Shown in pieces: positions 1 to 9,046 of a stretch of DNA of 64,000 nt (the stretch's first letter is position 1; each line of letters starts with the position of its first letter). The stretch comes from Betaproteobacteria bacterium (lineage in GTDB: Bacteria > Pseudomonadota > Gammaproteobacteria > Burkholderiales > CAIKXV01): NCBI GenBank assembly GCA_947458265.1, contig CANGYF010000006.1, forward strand, positions 124,001 through 188,000, in the 5' to 3' direction. The notes beneath the pieces are model-generated. The model was not told the origin of the DNA. It did not search any database and was given only the letters and a program-made list of their open reading frames with translations. The translations under genes were made by a program, and so were the position numbers.

Positions 1-2
1 CG

Positions 3-242
3 AGCAAGACCGCGGTGGACATGGCCAATACGCTGTTCGCAGATCCCTTCACCCTGTGGGGGTTGAAGGCCGGCATGCGCATCGACAAAGGCGCGTCGTT
101 CTTCGTGCAGGCGCGTAACCTGGGCAACCGCAAATACGCGGCCACCACCGGCGTGATAGCCGATGCGCGCAGCCTCGACTCGGCGCAGTTCCTGCCCGGC
201 GACGGACGGTCCGTGTTCGCCGGCATCGACTGGAGGCTGTGA
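3..242 (+). CDS. TonB-dependent receptor, C-terminal fragment (5' end outside window)
   Basis: ORF open to left edge; C-terminal beta-strand pattern (FFVQARNLGNRKYAATTGV...FLPGDGRSVFAGIDWRL) ending in aromatic/R-L typical of TonB receptors; followed by PepSY gene. Confidence 0.8.
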   Translation, partial: SKTAVDMANTLFADPFTLWGLKAGMRIDKGASFFVQARNLGNRKYAATTGVIADARSLDSAQFLPGDGRSVFAGIDWRL

Positions 243-245
243 GCG

Positions 246-1820
246 ATGGCCCGCCTGTTGCAATGGCATCGATGGGCGGGCGTCCTCGCCCTGGCCGGGG
301 TGGTGCTCTGGGCCGTGTCCGGGACGCTGCATCCGATCATGGCGCGGATGCAACCGCGGCCGGTGGTGCCGCATGTGCCGGTACCGCCTGCACATGCAGA
401 GGCACCTGCGTTGCCGGCCGCCGGTGGCGAGCCACTGGCGGCCGTCCTCGCGCGGCAGGGCGGCGGAGCGATCTCCGACGCCCGGCTGGTGTCGATCGAC
501 GGCCGCGCGTTCTACCAGGTCACGCGCCCGGCAGGGGGGATACGCGAGTACTACGCGGCTGCGGACGGCGCGAAGCTTGACGACGGCGATCGTCGCCATG
601 CCGAATGGCTGGCGCGGCAGTACATCGGGGAGGCCAGCGCGCCCGTGGCCTCGGCCCGGCTGCAGACGCGGTTCGATGGCGAGTACGGCGACGTGAACCG
701 GCTGCTGCCGGCGTGGCGGATCGCGTTCGATCGTCCGGATGGCATGACCGTCTACGTGGACACCGGGACAGATCGCCTCGGCACGCTGGTCGACGACACG
801 AAGCGCTGGACCTCCGGCCTGTTCACCACGCTGCACCGCTGGGACTGGCTGGACGGGCTTTCGCCCGGGCTGCGCCTGGTGCTGCTGGCCGGAATGCTGC
901 TCGCAGCGATGGGCGCCACGCTGGGCGGCCTTTGGCTGTTCTTCGCGCGCCGGCACGCCGCGCGGGCGGGTGCCTTGCGCCGGGTGCACCGGATTTCCGG
1001 GGCAGCGCTGTCGCTGGTCGCGATCGCGTTCTTCGCCAGCGGGCTGTACCACCTGCTGCATCTCGGGCTGCGCGGCGATCCGGCTGCGCGTTTCGCCGCC
1101 GTGCCAGCGCAGATCGACCCCGCGCAGTTGCACATCGCCTTCGCCGATGCCGCGAGGCTCGCCGGGATCGAGCGACCTGCCCGGATCTCCCTGGCAGAGA
1201 TCGACGGACAGCCGTTCTATCGTGTGCAGCCGCCAAGGCCACCCCGTCCGCAATCCGCGCACGGCCAGGACCACGGACATGGGGGAAAGAAGGGTCCGGC
1301 GGGAACCGCAGGACATGCAGGTCATGAAGGGCATGCGGGACCTGCGGCACCGCCGCCACCGGTGCCAGCAGGCTATGTGTCTGCACGCGACGGCACGGTC
1401 CTCGCGGACGGAGAAGTCCGGCATGCAGCCTGGATCGCGTCCCGGGCCACCGCCCTGGCAGCGACCTCGTCCGGTGGCACCGTGACCCGTTTCGGCGGCG
1501 AGTACGGCTTCGTGTTCAAGCGACTGCCGGTGCAGCGCGTACTGCTCGAAGGACCGGGCGGGACCACCGCGTTCATCGACACCGTGGACGGTGCCGTGTC
1601 TGCGGTGATCGACGACGCCGACCGGCGCGAGGGATGGCTGTTCGCGAACGTGCACAAGCACGACTGGATGGTGCCGCTGGTCGGGCGCACAGCCCGTGAT
1701 GCGATCGCCGCATCGCTGGCGCTGGCGATCGGCGTGACCGCGACGATGGGTGGGGTGCTGTTCGTGCGGCGCCTCAGGGCGGGGCGGCGAGCGGCTGGCC
1801 GCGTACGTCCAGTGTACTGA
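246..1820 (+). CDS. PepSY-associated TM domain-containing membrane protein
   Basis: 524 aa; N-terminal TM (LLQWHRWAGVLALAGVVLWAVSGTLHP), two PepSY-like repeats, later TMs; adjacent to TonB receptor. Confidence 0.85.
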   Translation: MARLLQWHRWAGVLALAGVVLWAVSGTLHPIMARMQPRPVVPHVPVPPAHAEAPALPAAGGEPLAAVLARQGGGAISDARLVSIDGRAFYQVTRPAGGIREYYAAADGAKLDDGDRRHAEWLARQYIGEASAPVASARLQTRFDGEYGDVNRLLPAWRIAFDRPDGMTVYVDTGTDRLGTLVDDTKRWTSGLFTTLHRWDWLDGLSPGLRLVLLAGMLLAAMGATLGGLWLFFARRHAARAGALRRVHRISGAALSLVAIAFFASGLYHLLHLGLRGDPAARFAAVPAQIDPAQLHIAFADAARLAGIERPARISLAEIDGQPFYRVQPPRPPRPQSAHGQDHGHGGKKGPAGTAGHAGHEGHAGPAAPPPPVPAGYVSARDGTVLADGEVRHAAWIASRATALAATSSGGTVTRFGGEYGFVFKRLPVQRVLLEGPGGTTAFIDTVDGAVSAVIDDADRREGWLFANVHKHDWMVPLVGRTARDAIAASLALAIGVTATMGGVLFVRRLRAGRRAAGRVRPVY

Positions 1821-1842
1821 GCAGCCTTCCCTCGCTTCTCGC

Positions 1843-2808
1843 TCAGTTGTCGACCACCACCCCGGTCGCCTTCACCAGCCGCGCATACTTCGCCAGCTCG
1901 CTGCGCAGGAAGGCATCGAACTCCTCCGGCGTGCCGCCGCCGATGTCGGTGCCGACCGCCACCAGCTTCTCGCGGATCGCCGGCTCCTTCATCACCCGGT
2001 TGCCGTCGGCATTGATCTGGTTGACCAGCGCGCGCGGCGTGCTGCCCGGTGCCATCAGGCCGTACCAGTTGGTCATCTCGAAGCCCTTCAGCCCGAGTTC
2101 CTCCAGCGTAGGTACCTCGGGCAGCTGGCTCGCGCGCCGGGGCGTGGTCACCGCCAGCGCGCGCAGCTTGCCGCTGCGGATGTGTTCCAGCACCGGCGGC
2201 ATGGTGTCGAAGTTGAGCGACACATGGCCGCCGATCAGGTCCTGGATCGCCTGGCCGCTGCCCTTGAACGGCACGTGGATCATCTTCGTGCCGGTGAGGT
2301 TCATGAACATCTCGCCGGCGAGGTGCTGCGTGCTGCCGGTGCCCGAGGACGCGAAGGTGAGCGCGCCCGGCTTCGAGCGCGCGAGGGCGATCAGCTCCTT
2401 CACCGACTTGGCCGGCAGCGACGGATGCAGCACCAGCACGTTCGGCACATAGCCGACGTACAGCACCATCGACAGGTCCTTCAGCGTGTCGTAGGGCATG
2501 CGCCTGAACACGTTCGGTGCGATCGCGTTCGAGTTCACATGGCCCATCAGCAGGGTGTAACCATCACCAGGCGCCTTGGCCACGAAGTCGGCGCCGATGG
2601 TGCCAGCCGCCCCGGCGCGGTTCTCGACCAGCACCTGCTGGCCCCAGACCTCGCCCAGTCGCTGCCCGAGCACCCGGGCGACGAAATCAGTGCCGCCACC
2701 CGGCGCGAAACCGACGATGATGCGTACCGGCTTGGCGGGGAAGGACTGCGCGATGGCCATCGGGGCGGCGCAGGACAGCGCCAGGGCGGGCAGCAGGGTA
2801 CGGAACAC
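1843..2808 (-). CDS. Bug/TctC-family tripartite tricarboxylate transporter substrate-binding protein
   Basis: KPVRIIVGFAPGGGTDFVARVLGQRL...VENRAGAAGTIGADFVAKAPGDGYTLLMG motifs; GTG start at 2808 preceded by GGAGGAG. Confidence 0.9.
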   Translation of the reverse strand: MFRTLLPALALSCAAPMAIAQSFPAKPVRIIVGFAPGGGTDFVARVLGQRLGEVWGQQVLVENRAGAAGTIGADFVAKAPGDGYTLLMGHVNSNAIAPNVFRRMPYDTLKDLSMVLYVGYVPNVLVLHPSLPAKSVKELIALARSKPGALTFASSGTGSTQHLAGEMFMNLTGTKMIHVPFKGSGQAIQDLIGGHVSLNFDTMPPVLEHIRSGKLRALAVTTPRRASQLPEVPTLEELGLKGFEMTNWYGLMAPGSTPRALVNQINADGNRVMKEPAIREKLVAVGTDIGGGTPEEFDAFLRSELAKYARLVKATGVVVDN

Positions 2809-2934
2809 GGGTTCTCCTCCTGACGCGTCGGGCGCGTCGTCTCCACGGACTGGCAAAGCCGGTCTGCGCCGGATGCGCACATCATCGCCGATCGCGGTGG
2901 CCATCGGCAACCTCCGCGCGCTGCCCGTACCGGA

Positions 2935-3954
2935 TCAGCCGCGCGGATGGTGCCTGCGGTGCACGTCCTTCAGCCGCTCCCGTGCGACATGGGTATAGAT
3001 CTGCGTGGTCGAGATGTCGGCGTGGCCGAGCAGCAACTGCACCACGCGCAGGTCGGCGCCATGGTTCACCAGGTGGGTGGCGAAGGCATGGCGAAGCACG
3101 TGCGGCGAGATCGGCTGCACGATGCCCGCGCTGCGTCCGTGCAGCTTGATGCGGTACCAGAACGCCTGCCGGGTCATCGACTCGCCACGGCTGGTGACGA
3201 AAAGCGCGGTGCTGTGGCGTGCGCCAAGGATCTCGCCCCGTCCCTGCGCCAGATAGCGTGCCAGCCAGGCCAGCGACTCTTCGCCCAGCGGCACCAGCCG
3301 CTCCTTCGAGCCCTTGCCGACCACCCGCACCACGCCCATCTCGCGGCTGACCTGCGGCAGGGTGAGCGAGACCAGTTCGGTGACGCGCAGCCCGGTCGCG
3401 TACAGCACCTCGAGCATCGCCCGATCGCGCAGGCCGACCGGGTCGCCGATGTCGGGTGCCTCCAGCAAGGCCTCGACCTGCGCCTCGGACAGGCTGTGCG
3501 GCAGGGCGCGCACATGCCGAGGCGCATCGATCTCCAGTGTCGGATCGACCGGGATGCGACCACGCGCCAGCATGAACCGGTAGAAGCGCTTCATCGCCGA
3601 CAGCAGCCGGCCGCTGCTCGACGCACGCGCGCCGATGCGCACCCGGTGCGCCAGGTAGTCGAGCAGTTCGACCCGGCCGGCTGCGAGCAACCCGGTCTCG
3701 CGCGGTGGCTGCGCGAGCCAGTCGGCGAACTGCGCGAGGTCGCGCCGGTAGCTGTCGATCGAATTGCGTGCCAGTCCGTCCTCCAGCCAGATGGCATCGC
3801 AGAATTCGTCCAGTTCGGCGCCCCCGGGTGCGGCGCTGGCGGCGGCGCTCCTTGCCACCGCCCTCGCGCCCGGCAAGCGCAGGCCGCCGGTTCGTGAGCC
3901 TGCTGCAGAACGCGCCGCCGCCTTCACGCCCGGGCCACGGACCGCCTGCGCCAT
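2935..3954 (-). CDS. xerD: Site-specific tyrosine recombinase XerD
   Basis: SAM-like N-domain plus catalytic motifs [65 protein letters not shown]. Confidence 0.9.
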   Translation of the reverse strand: MAQAVRGPGVKAAARSAAGSRTGGLRLPGARAVARSAAASAAPGGAELDEFCDAIWLEDGLARNSIDSYRRDLAQFADWLAQPPRETGLLAAGRVELLDYLAHRVRIGARASSSGRLLSAMKRFYRFMLARGRIPVDPTLEIDAPRHVRALPHSLSEAQVEALLEAPDIGDPVGLRDRAMLEVLYATGLRVTELVSLTLPQVSREMGVVRVVGKGSKERLVPLGEESLAWLARYLAQGRGEILGARHSTALFVTSRGESMTRQAFWYRIKLHGRSAGIVQPISPHVLRHAFATHLVNHGADLRVVQLLLGHADISTTQIYTHVARERLKDVHRRHHPRG

Positions 3955-3955
3955 G

Positions 3956-6097
3956 TCAGGCCGGACGCGTCCCCGGCGCCGGATCGTCAGGACCGCGGCG
4001 GATGAACTGGATCGCCACCGCCGCGACGATACATGCGACGCCCAGCACGTCGGTGGTCGTCGACATGAACATCATCAGCACGCCGCCGCCGATCAGCAGC
4101 CAGCGCTCGAGCGGTTCGGTCCTGCGGCGCAGCCAGCCCTGGACGCCTGCTGCCAGCGCGCAGATGCCGATCAGTGCCGTGGCACAGACCCAGGCCACGT
4201 CCAGCCAGTCACCGCCAGCGGGCACGCGCAGCAGCAGGCCGACGCCCGCCGGGTCGAGCACGAACATGAACGGCACCACGAACGCGGGCATCACGTACTT
4301 CCAGGACTGGAGGGTCGTACGGTAGGCATCCCCGCCGGTGATCGCCGCAGCTGCGAACGGCGACAGGGCGGTCGGCGGCGACACCTCCGACAGCACCGCA
4401 TAGTAGAAGATGAACATGTGTGCCGCATAGTCGGGCACGCCCAGCTTGGTCAGGGCCGGCGCCGCGACGACCGCGCAGATGATGTAGGACGCGGTCACCG
4501 GCACTGCGAGACCGACGATCCAGACGATCAGCGCGGTGAAAATGGTGGTGAACAGCAGCCGGGTGTTGGCGAACACCGCCTCCCCCGGCGACAGCCCGAC
4601 CGCCTGGAACGCAGCGACGACGCCGCCGGCGAACACCTCGGCGTAGCCGATGACGATCGAGCTGAACTTCAGGCCCAGCCCGGTGAGCGTGACGATGCCG
4701 ACGATGATGCCGGCCGCAGCACAGGTGACACCGACATTGAGCATGCCGGCCGTGCCCTCGCGCAGCGCCAGCGCCAGCTGGGAATCGCGCAGGTTCGCCC
4801 ACAGCGCGGTCGGCCGCAGGCCGGACGGGGAGAACATCGCATAGGGCAGCAGCGCGCAGTCGCGGTGCAGGAAACTCACCGCGAAGGCGGTGACGATCGC
4901 CCAGAACACCGAGGCGGTCGGCGAGTAGCCCCACATCATGTAGAGGACGATCGCCACCAGCGACAGGAAGTGGAACCAGTAGGTCCTCAGCAGGTGCCAT
5001 ACCGACAGTGGATTCTCGACCACCGCGTTCGTGCCGCCATATTTGCGCGCATCGAACTCGACCATCAGAAACAGGCTGAGGTAGTAGAGGATGGTCGGGA
5101 TGATCGCCATCTGGATCACGTCCAGATACGAGATGCGCAGGAACTCGGCGATGATGAAGGCCGCCGCGCCGAGCACCGGCGGCGAGATGATCGCGCCCAG
5201 CCCGCCCGCGGCCAGCAACCCGCCGGCCGGGTTCGGCGGATAGCCGGCCTTCTTCAGCATCGGATAGGCGACCGAGCCGATGGTCACCGTGGTCGCCACG
5301 CCCGAGCCCGACGGCCCGCCGAGCAGGAACGAGGACAGCACGACGGTACGCCCGGCATTGGTCGGCTTCGAACCCATCGCGGCGAACGAGAAGTCGAGGA
5401 AGAACTTGCCCGCGCCGGAAAACTGCAGGAAGGCGCCGTAGATGCAGAACAGGATGATCAGCGAGGACGACACATCCACTGCCGTGCCGTAGACGCCATC
5501 GACGGTCATGTACAGCGTCGCCGCCAGCCGCGACAGGTCGTAGCCGCGGTGTGTCCAGGGCTGCGGTAGCCACGGCCCGACGAACGCATAGACCAGGAAC
5601 ACGCTGATCACGAACACCATCACCCAGCCGGTGGTGCGGCGGGTGGCCTCGAGCAGCAGGAGGACCAGCACCCATCCCATCACCACGTCCATCGTGGTCG
5701 GGGCGATGTTGCGATAGGCGAAATCCCAGCCCTCGACCAGCACGTAGACCAGCGTGGACAGCCCGGCCAGCGCGAACAGCCAGTCCCACCACATCATCCG
5801 GTTGCGGTAGCGGCGCGCGACCGGATACAGCAGGAAGGCCAGGAACAGCACCAGCGCCACGTGCGCGGTACGGAAGAACTGCGCCGGGATGACCTCGATC
5901 GCGCCGTAAAGGTGGAACAGGGAGACGCCGATCGCCACCAGCGTGAGGAAGCCGCCGAGCCAGCCACCGAAGCGGTGGGTCGCACCCTCCTCGGCCTCGA
6001 TCAGTTCGGTGACCTTCTTCTCGGTGTCCTCGCTCAGGACCAGCGGATCGCCGGCGCGCGCGGGCAACTGCGCGCCCGGCGCGCGATCGGCTTGCAT
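3956..6097 (-). CDS. TRAP transporter, fused DctQM-type permease (TAXI-associated)
   Basis: 713 aa multi-TM; GPSGSGVATTVTIGSVAYPMLKKAGY, LAAGGLGAIISPPVLGAAAFI, SEVSPPTALSPFAAAAITGG; adjacent TAXI binding protein. Confidence 0.92.
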   Translation of the reverse strand: MQADRAPGAQLPARAGDPLVLSEDTEKKVTELIEAEEGATHRFGGWLGGFLTLVAIGVSLFHLYGAIEVIPAQFFRTAHVALVLFLAFLLYPVARRYRNRMMWWDWLFALAGLSTLVYVLVEGWDFAYRNIAPTTMDVVMGWVLVLLLLEATRRTTGWVMVFVISVFLVYAFVGPWLPQPWTHRGYDLSRLAATLYMTVDGVYGTAVDVSSSLIILFCIYGAFLQFSGAGKFFLDFSFAAMGSKPTNAGRTVVLSSFLLGGPSGSGVATTVTIGSVAYPMLKKAGYPPNPAGGLLAAGGLGAIISPPVLGAAAFIIAEFLRISYLDVIQMAIIPTILYYLSLFLMVEFDARKYGGTNAVVENPLSVWHLLRTYWFHFLSLVAIVLYMMWGYSPTASVFWAIVTAFAVSFLHRDCALLPYAMFSPSGLRPTALWANLRDSQLALALREGTAGMLNVGVTCAAAGIIVGIVTLTGLGLKFSSIVIGYAEVFAGGVVAAFQAVGLSPGEAVFANTRLLFTTIFTALIVWIVGLAVPVTASYIICAVVAAPALTKLGVPDYAAHMFIFYYAVLSEVSPPTALSPFAAAAITGGDAYRTTLQSWKYVMPAFVVPFMFVLDPAGVGLLLRVPAGGDWLDVAWVCATALIGICALAAGVQGWLRRRTEPLERWLLIGGGVLMMFMSTTTDVLGVACIVAAVAIQFIRRGPDDPAPGTRPA

Positions 6098-6118
6098 GCG
6101 TATTTCCTCAGCCGTCGG

Positions 6119-7078
6119 CTACTTGACCGTGACGCCCTGCTCGGCCCAGAACTTGATGGCGCCCGGGTGGAACGGGATCACGGCGGCGCCGTTGAGCTGC
6201 CACTTGGTATCGATGTTGCGCCCCTCGGGATGCACGGCCGCGAGGTCCGCGCGATGCTGGTAGGCCGCGCGGGTGATGTTGTAGGCCATCTCGACCGGCA
6301 TGTCGTCGCGCACGGCGAGGATGTTCCAGACGGCTACGGCCTGCGTCGGCGCGTCCTGGCCCGGATACGACTTGGCCGGGATGGTGATCGGCACGTAGAT
6401 CGGACCGGTGACCTTGACCATGCCGGCCAGCGCTTCCTTCTGGTAGTCGATCAGCTTGATCTTGATGCCGGGCGTCGCCGCAAGGTCGGAGATCGCCGGC
6501 GTCGGAACGCCGCCGACGAACCAGTAAGCATCGAGCTGACGATCCCGGATCGCGCGCGTCGATTCCGCGGGCGACAGCCGTGCGCGCTTCACGTCCTTTT
6601 CAGGGTCGATGCCCACGGCCTGCATTGCACGCACGGCCATGATCTCGGTCGCGCTGTTCGCGGCGCCGGTGGACACACGCTTGCCGCGCAGGTCGGCGAT
6701 GGAATTGATGCCGGAACCTTCGATGGTCACCAGGTGCATCGTGTTCGGGTAGATGACCATCAGCGCGCGGATGCCCATCTTGTTGCCGGAGAACTTGTCC
6801 AGCCCGTTCACGGCATCCCAGGCGGCGTCGGTCTGGCTGAACGCCAGGTCGGCCTGCCCCTTGCCGATGCGGAACATGTTCTCGGCCGATCCGGCGGTGG
6901 CCTCGACGTTGGCATTGATCCCGGCATGCTTGGTCAGGACCTGGGCAAGCCCGCCGCCGAGCGGGAAGTAGACGCCACCGGTGGTGCCGGTGACGATCGA
7001 GAAAGCCTTCGGCTGTGCGAAGGCGGATGCAGACAGCGCGACGATGAGCGCCGCGCCGATGGTGAGCAGTCGTTTCAT
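6119..7078 (-). CDS. TAXI-family TRAP transporter solute-binding protein
   Basis: Signal peptide MKRLLTIGAALIVALSASAFAQ; SIVTGTTGGVYFPLGGGLAQVLTKH; AGSAENMFRIGKGQADLAFSQTDAAWDAV. Confidence 0.92.
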   Translation of the reverse strand: MKRLLTIGAALIVALSASAFAQPKAFSIVTGTTGGVYFPLGGGLAQVLTKHAGINANVEATAGSAENMFRIGKGQADLAFSQTDAAWDAVNGLDKFSGNKMGIRALMVIYPNTMHLVTIEGSGINSIADLRGKRVSTGAANSATEIMAVRAMQAVGIDPEKDVKRARLSPAESTRAIRDRQLDAYWFVGGVPTPAISDLAATPGIKIKLIDYQKEALAGMVKVTGPIYVPITIPAKSYPGQDAPTQAVAVWNILAVRDDMPVEMAYNITRAAYQHRADLAAVHPEGRNIDTKWQLNGAAVIPFHPGAIKFWAEQGVTVK

Positions 7079-7265
7079 GAGGCGTCCTCTGAAGTGACGG
7101 CCGCATCCCCGGCGGAATCCAGGGCGGCCTGGACATCGCGGACTCTCGTGGCCCGCTCTTCCTGATCCCTGGCAGCAGTATAGAGGCCTCGGCGGCGCGT
7201 CGGGCGCGCTTTCGATGCTGCACAGCAACCAGCGTGCCTCGAGGCCAGCCGGCGGCCGGGAAACG

Positions 7266-7700
7266 TCACTTGCGGAACAGGTACCCGATGTCCTTGAACG
7301 CCTTGAACTCCAGTGCGTTGCCCGACGGATCGAGGAAGAACATCGAGTGCTGCTCGCCGATCTCGCCGACGAAACGCACCTGCGGCTCGATGATGAACTT
7401 CACGCCGGCGGCGACCAGCCGGTCGCGCAGCGCCTCCCAGTCGGTGAGCGGCAGCACCGCGCCGAAGTGGCGGATCGGCACGTCGTCGCCGTCGACGGGC
7501 GAGGTGTCGCTGACCGCGCACAGGTGGGGCGCCTGGTAGGCCACGATCTGGTGCCCGTAGAAGTTGAAGTCGCACCACTCGTCGGACGAACGGCCTTCGC
7601 TGCAGCCGATCAGTCCGCCGTAGAACGAACGGGCCTGCGCCAGGTCGCGCACGGGAAAGGCGAGGTGGAACAGCGGCTGGAACGAGGGGGTTGCACTCAT
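7266..7700 (-). CDS. VOC (glyoxalase/bleomycin-resistance fold) family protein
   Basis: [23 protein letters not shown]...[15 protein letters not shown]. Confidence 0.9.
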   Translation of the reverse strand: MSATPSFQPLFHLAFPVRDLAQARSFYGGLIGCSEGRSSDEWCDFNFYGHQIVAYQAPHLCAVSDTSPVDGDDVPIRHFGAVLPLTDWEALRDRLVAAGVKFIIEPQVRFVGEIGEQHSMFFLDPSGNALEFKAFKDIGYLFRK

Positions 7701-7807
7701 GGCAGTCTCCGGTCGATGATGGAAGATGAATACCACAGCGGCCGCGGCCACCGTCAAGGCAACCGTCACGGCAACCGTCACGAGGGAATCGAAATGAGGC
7801 AACCGCA

Positions 7808-8992
7808 ATGAGCCATGCCCTGCCGTTGGCCGATGTGCGCGTGGTGGAGTTCGTGCACATGGTCATGGGCCCCACCTGCGGCCTGGTGCTGGGCGACATG
7901 GGCGCCGAGGTGATCAAGATCGAGCCGCTCGACGGCGACCATACGCGCAAGCTGACCGCCTCCGGCGCCGGCTTCTTCCCGGCCTACAACCGGAACAAGA
8001 AGAGCCTGGCGGTGGACCTGAAGTCGCCGCGTGGCAAGGCCATCGTGCAGCGGCTGGTCGCGAAGTCCGACGTGCTCACCGAGAACTTCCGGCCGGGCGC
8101 GATGCAGGCCCTCGGCTTCGGCTACGAGGCCCTGTCCAGGGAGAACCCGGGCCTGGTCTACTGCTCGCACAAGGGCTTCCTGAGTGGCCCGTACGCGCAC
8201 CGCACGGCGCTCGACGAGATGGCACAGATGATGGGCGGCCTGGCCTACATGACCGGACCGAAGGGCCGTCCGCTGCGTGCGGGCGCCTCGGTCAACGACG
8301 TGATGGGCGGCGTGTTCGGCGCGGTCGCGGTGATGGGCGCGCTGTTCCAGCGCAAGGCGACCGGTCGCGGCCAGTACGTCGAGAGCGCGCTCTACGAGAA
8401 CAACGTGTTCCTCATGGCGCAGCACATGATGGAATCGCTCGCCACCGGCCGGCCGGCGGTACCGATGCCGGAGCGCATCCGCGCCTGGGCCGTGTACGAC
8501 ACCTTCACCACCGTCGAAGGCGAGCAGGTGTTCGTCGGCGTGGTCACTGACACGCAGTGGAAGGTGTTCTGCGATGCGTTCGAACTGCCGCAGTTCCTCG
8601 ACGACCCCTCGCTCGCGACCAACCCGCAGCGCGTCGAACAGCGCGCCAGGACCATCCCGGTGATCACCGAACTGTTCTCGCGCATGAGCAAGGCTGACCT
8701 GATGGCGCGCTTCGAGGCGCTCGGCCTGCCGTTCGCGCCGATCGCCCGCCCGGAGGACCTGTTCGACGATCCACACCTGAATGCCTCCGGCGGGCTGGCG
8801 CCGATCACGCTGCCCGACGGCACCGCGACGAAGGTGCCGATCCTGCCGATCGAGATGGATGGACACCGGCTGGGCGTGCGCCTGGACCTGCCGAAGGTGG
8901 GCGAGCACACCCGGGAGATCCTCGCGGCCATCGGCTGCAGCGATGGCGAGATCGATGAACTGGCCGCGGCAAAGGTCGTGCGCACCGGCTGA
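7808..8992 (+). CDS. CaiB/BaiF family CoA transferase
   Basis: [36 protein letters not shown]...[21 protein letters not shown]. Confidence 0.92.
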   Translation: MSHALPLADVRVVEFVHMVMGPTCGLVLGDMGAEVIKIEPLDGDHTRKLTASGAGFFPAYNRNKKSLAVDLKSPRGKAIVQRLVAKSDVLTENFRPGAMQALGFGYEALSRENPGLVYCSHKGFLSGPYAHRTALDEMAQMMGGLAYMTGPKGRPLRAGASVNDVMGGVFGAVAVMGALFQRKATGRGQYVESALYENNVFLMAQHMMESLATGRPAVPMPERIRAWAVYDTFTTVEGEQVFVGVVTDTQWKVFCDAFELPQFLDDPSLATNPQRVEQRARTIPVITELFSRMSKADLMARFEALGLPFAPIARPEDLFDDPHLNASGGLAPITLPDGTATKVPILPIEMDGHRLGVRLDLPKVGEHTREILAAIGCSDGEIDELAAAKVVRTG

Positions 8993-9046
8993 TCCACGCA
9001 CCGGGACTGCCGTCCGCATCCTGCACGGGCGGGCGGCGTAGGCTCG

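Noticed and set aside
2935-3954. Tyrosine recombinase as evidence of an integrated mobile element
   Set aside because: Sequence matches housekeeping XerD; no att-like repeats, tRNA, transposase or phage genes nearby.
3764-5569. 601-aa plus-strand ORF
   Set aside because: Antisense to the TRAP permease; highly charged RRDDRAHR composition, not protein-like.
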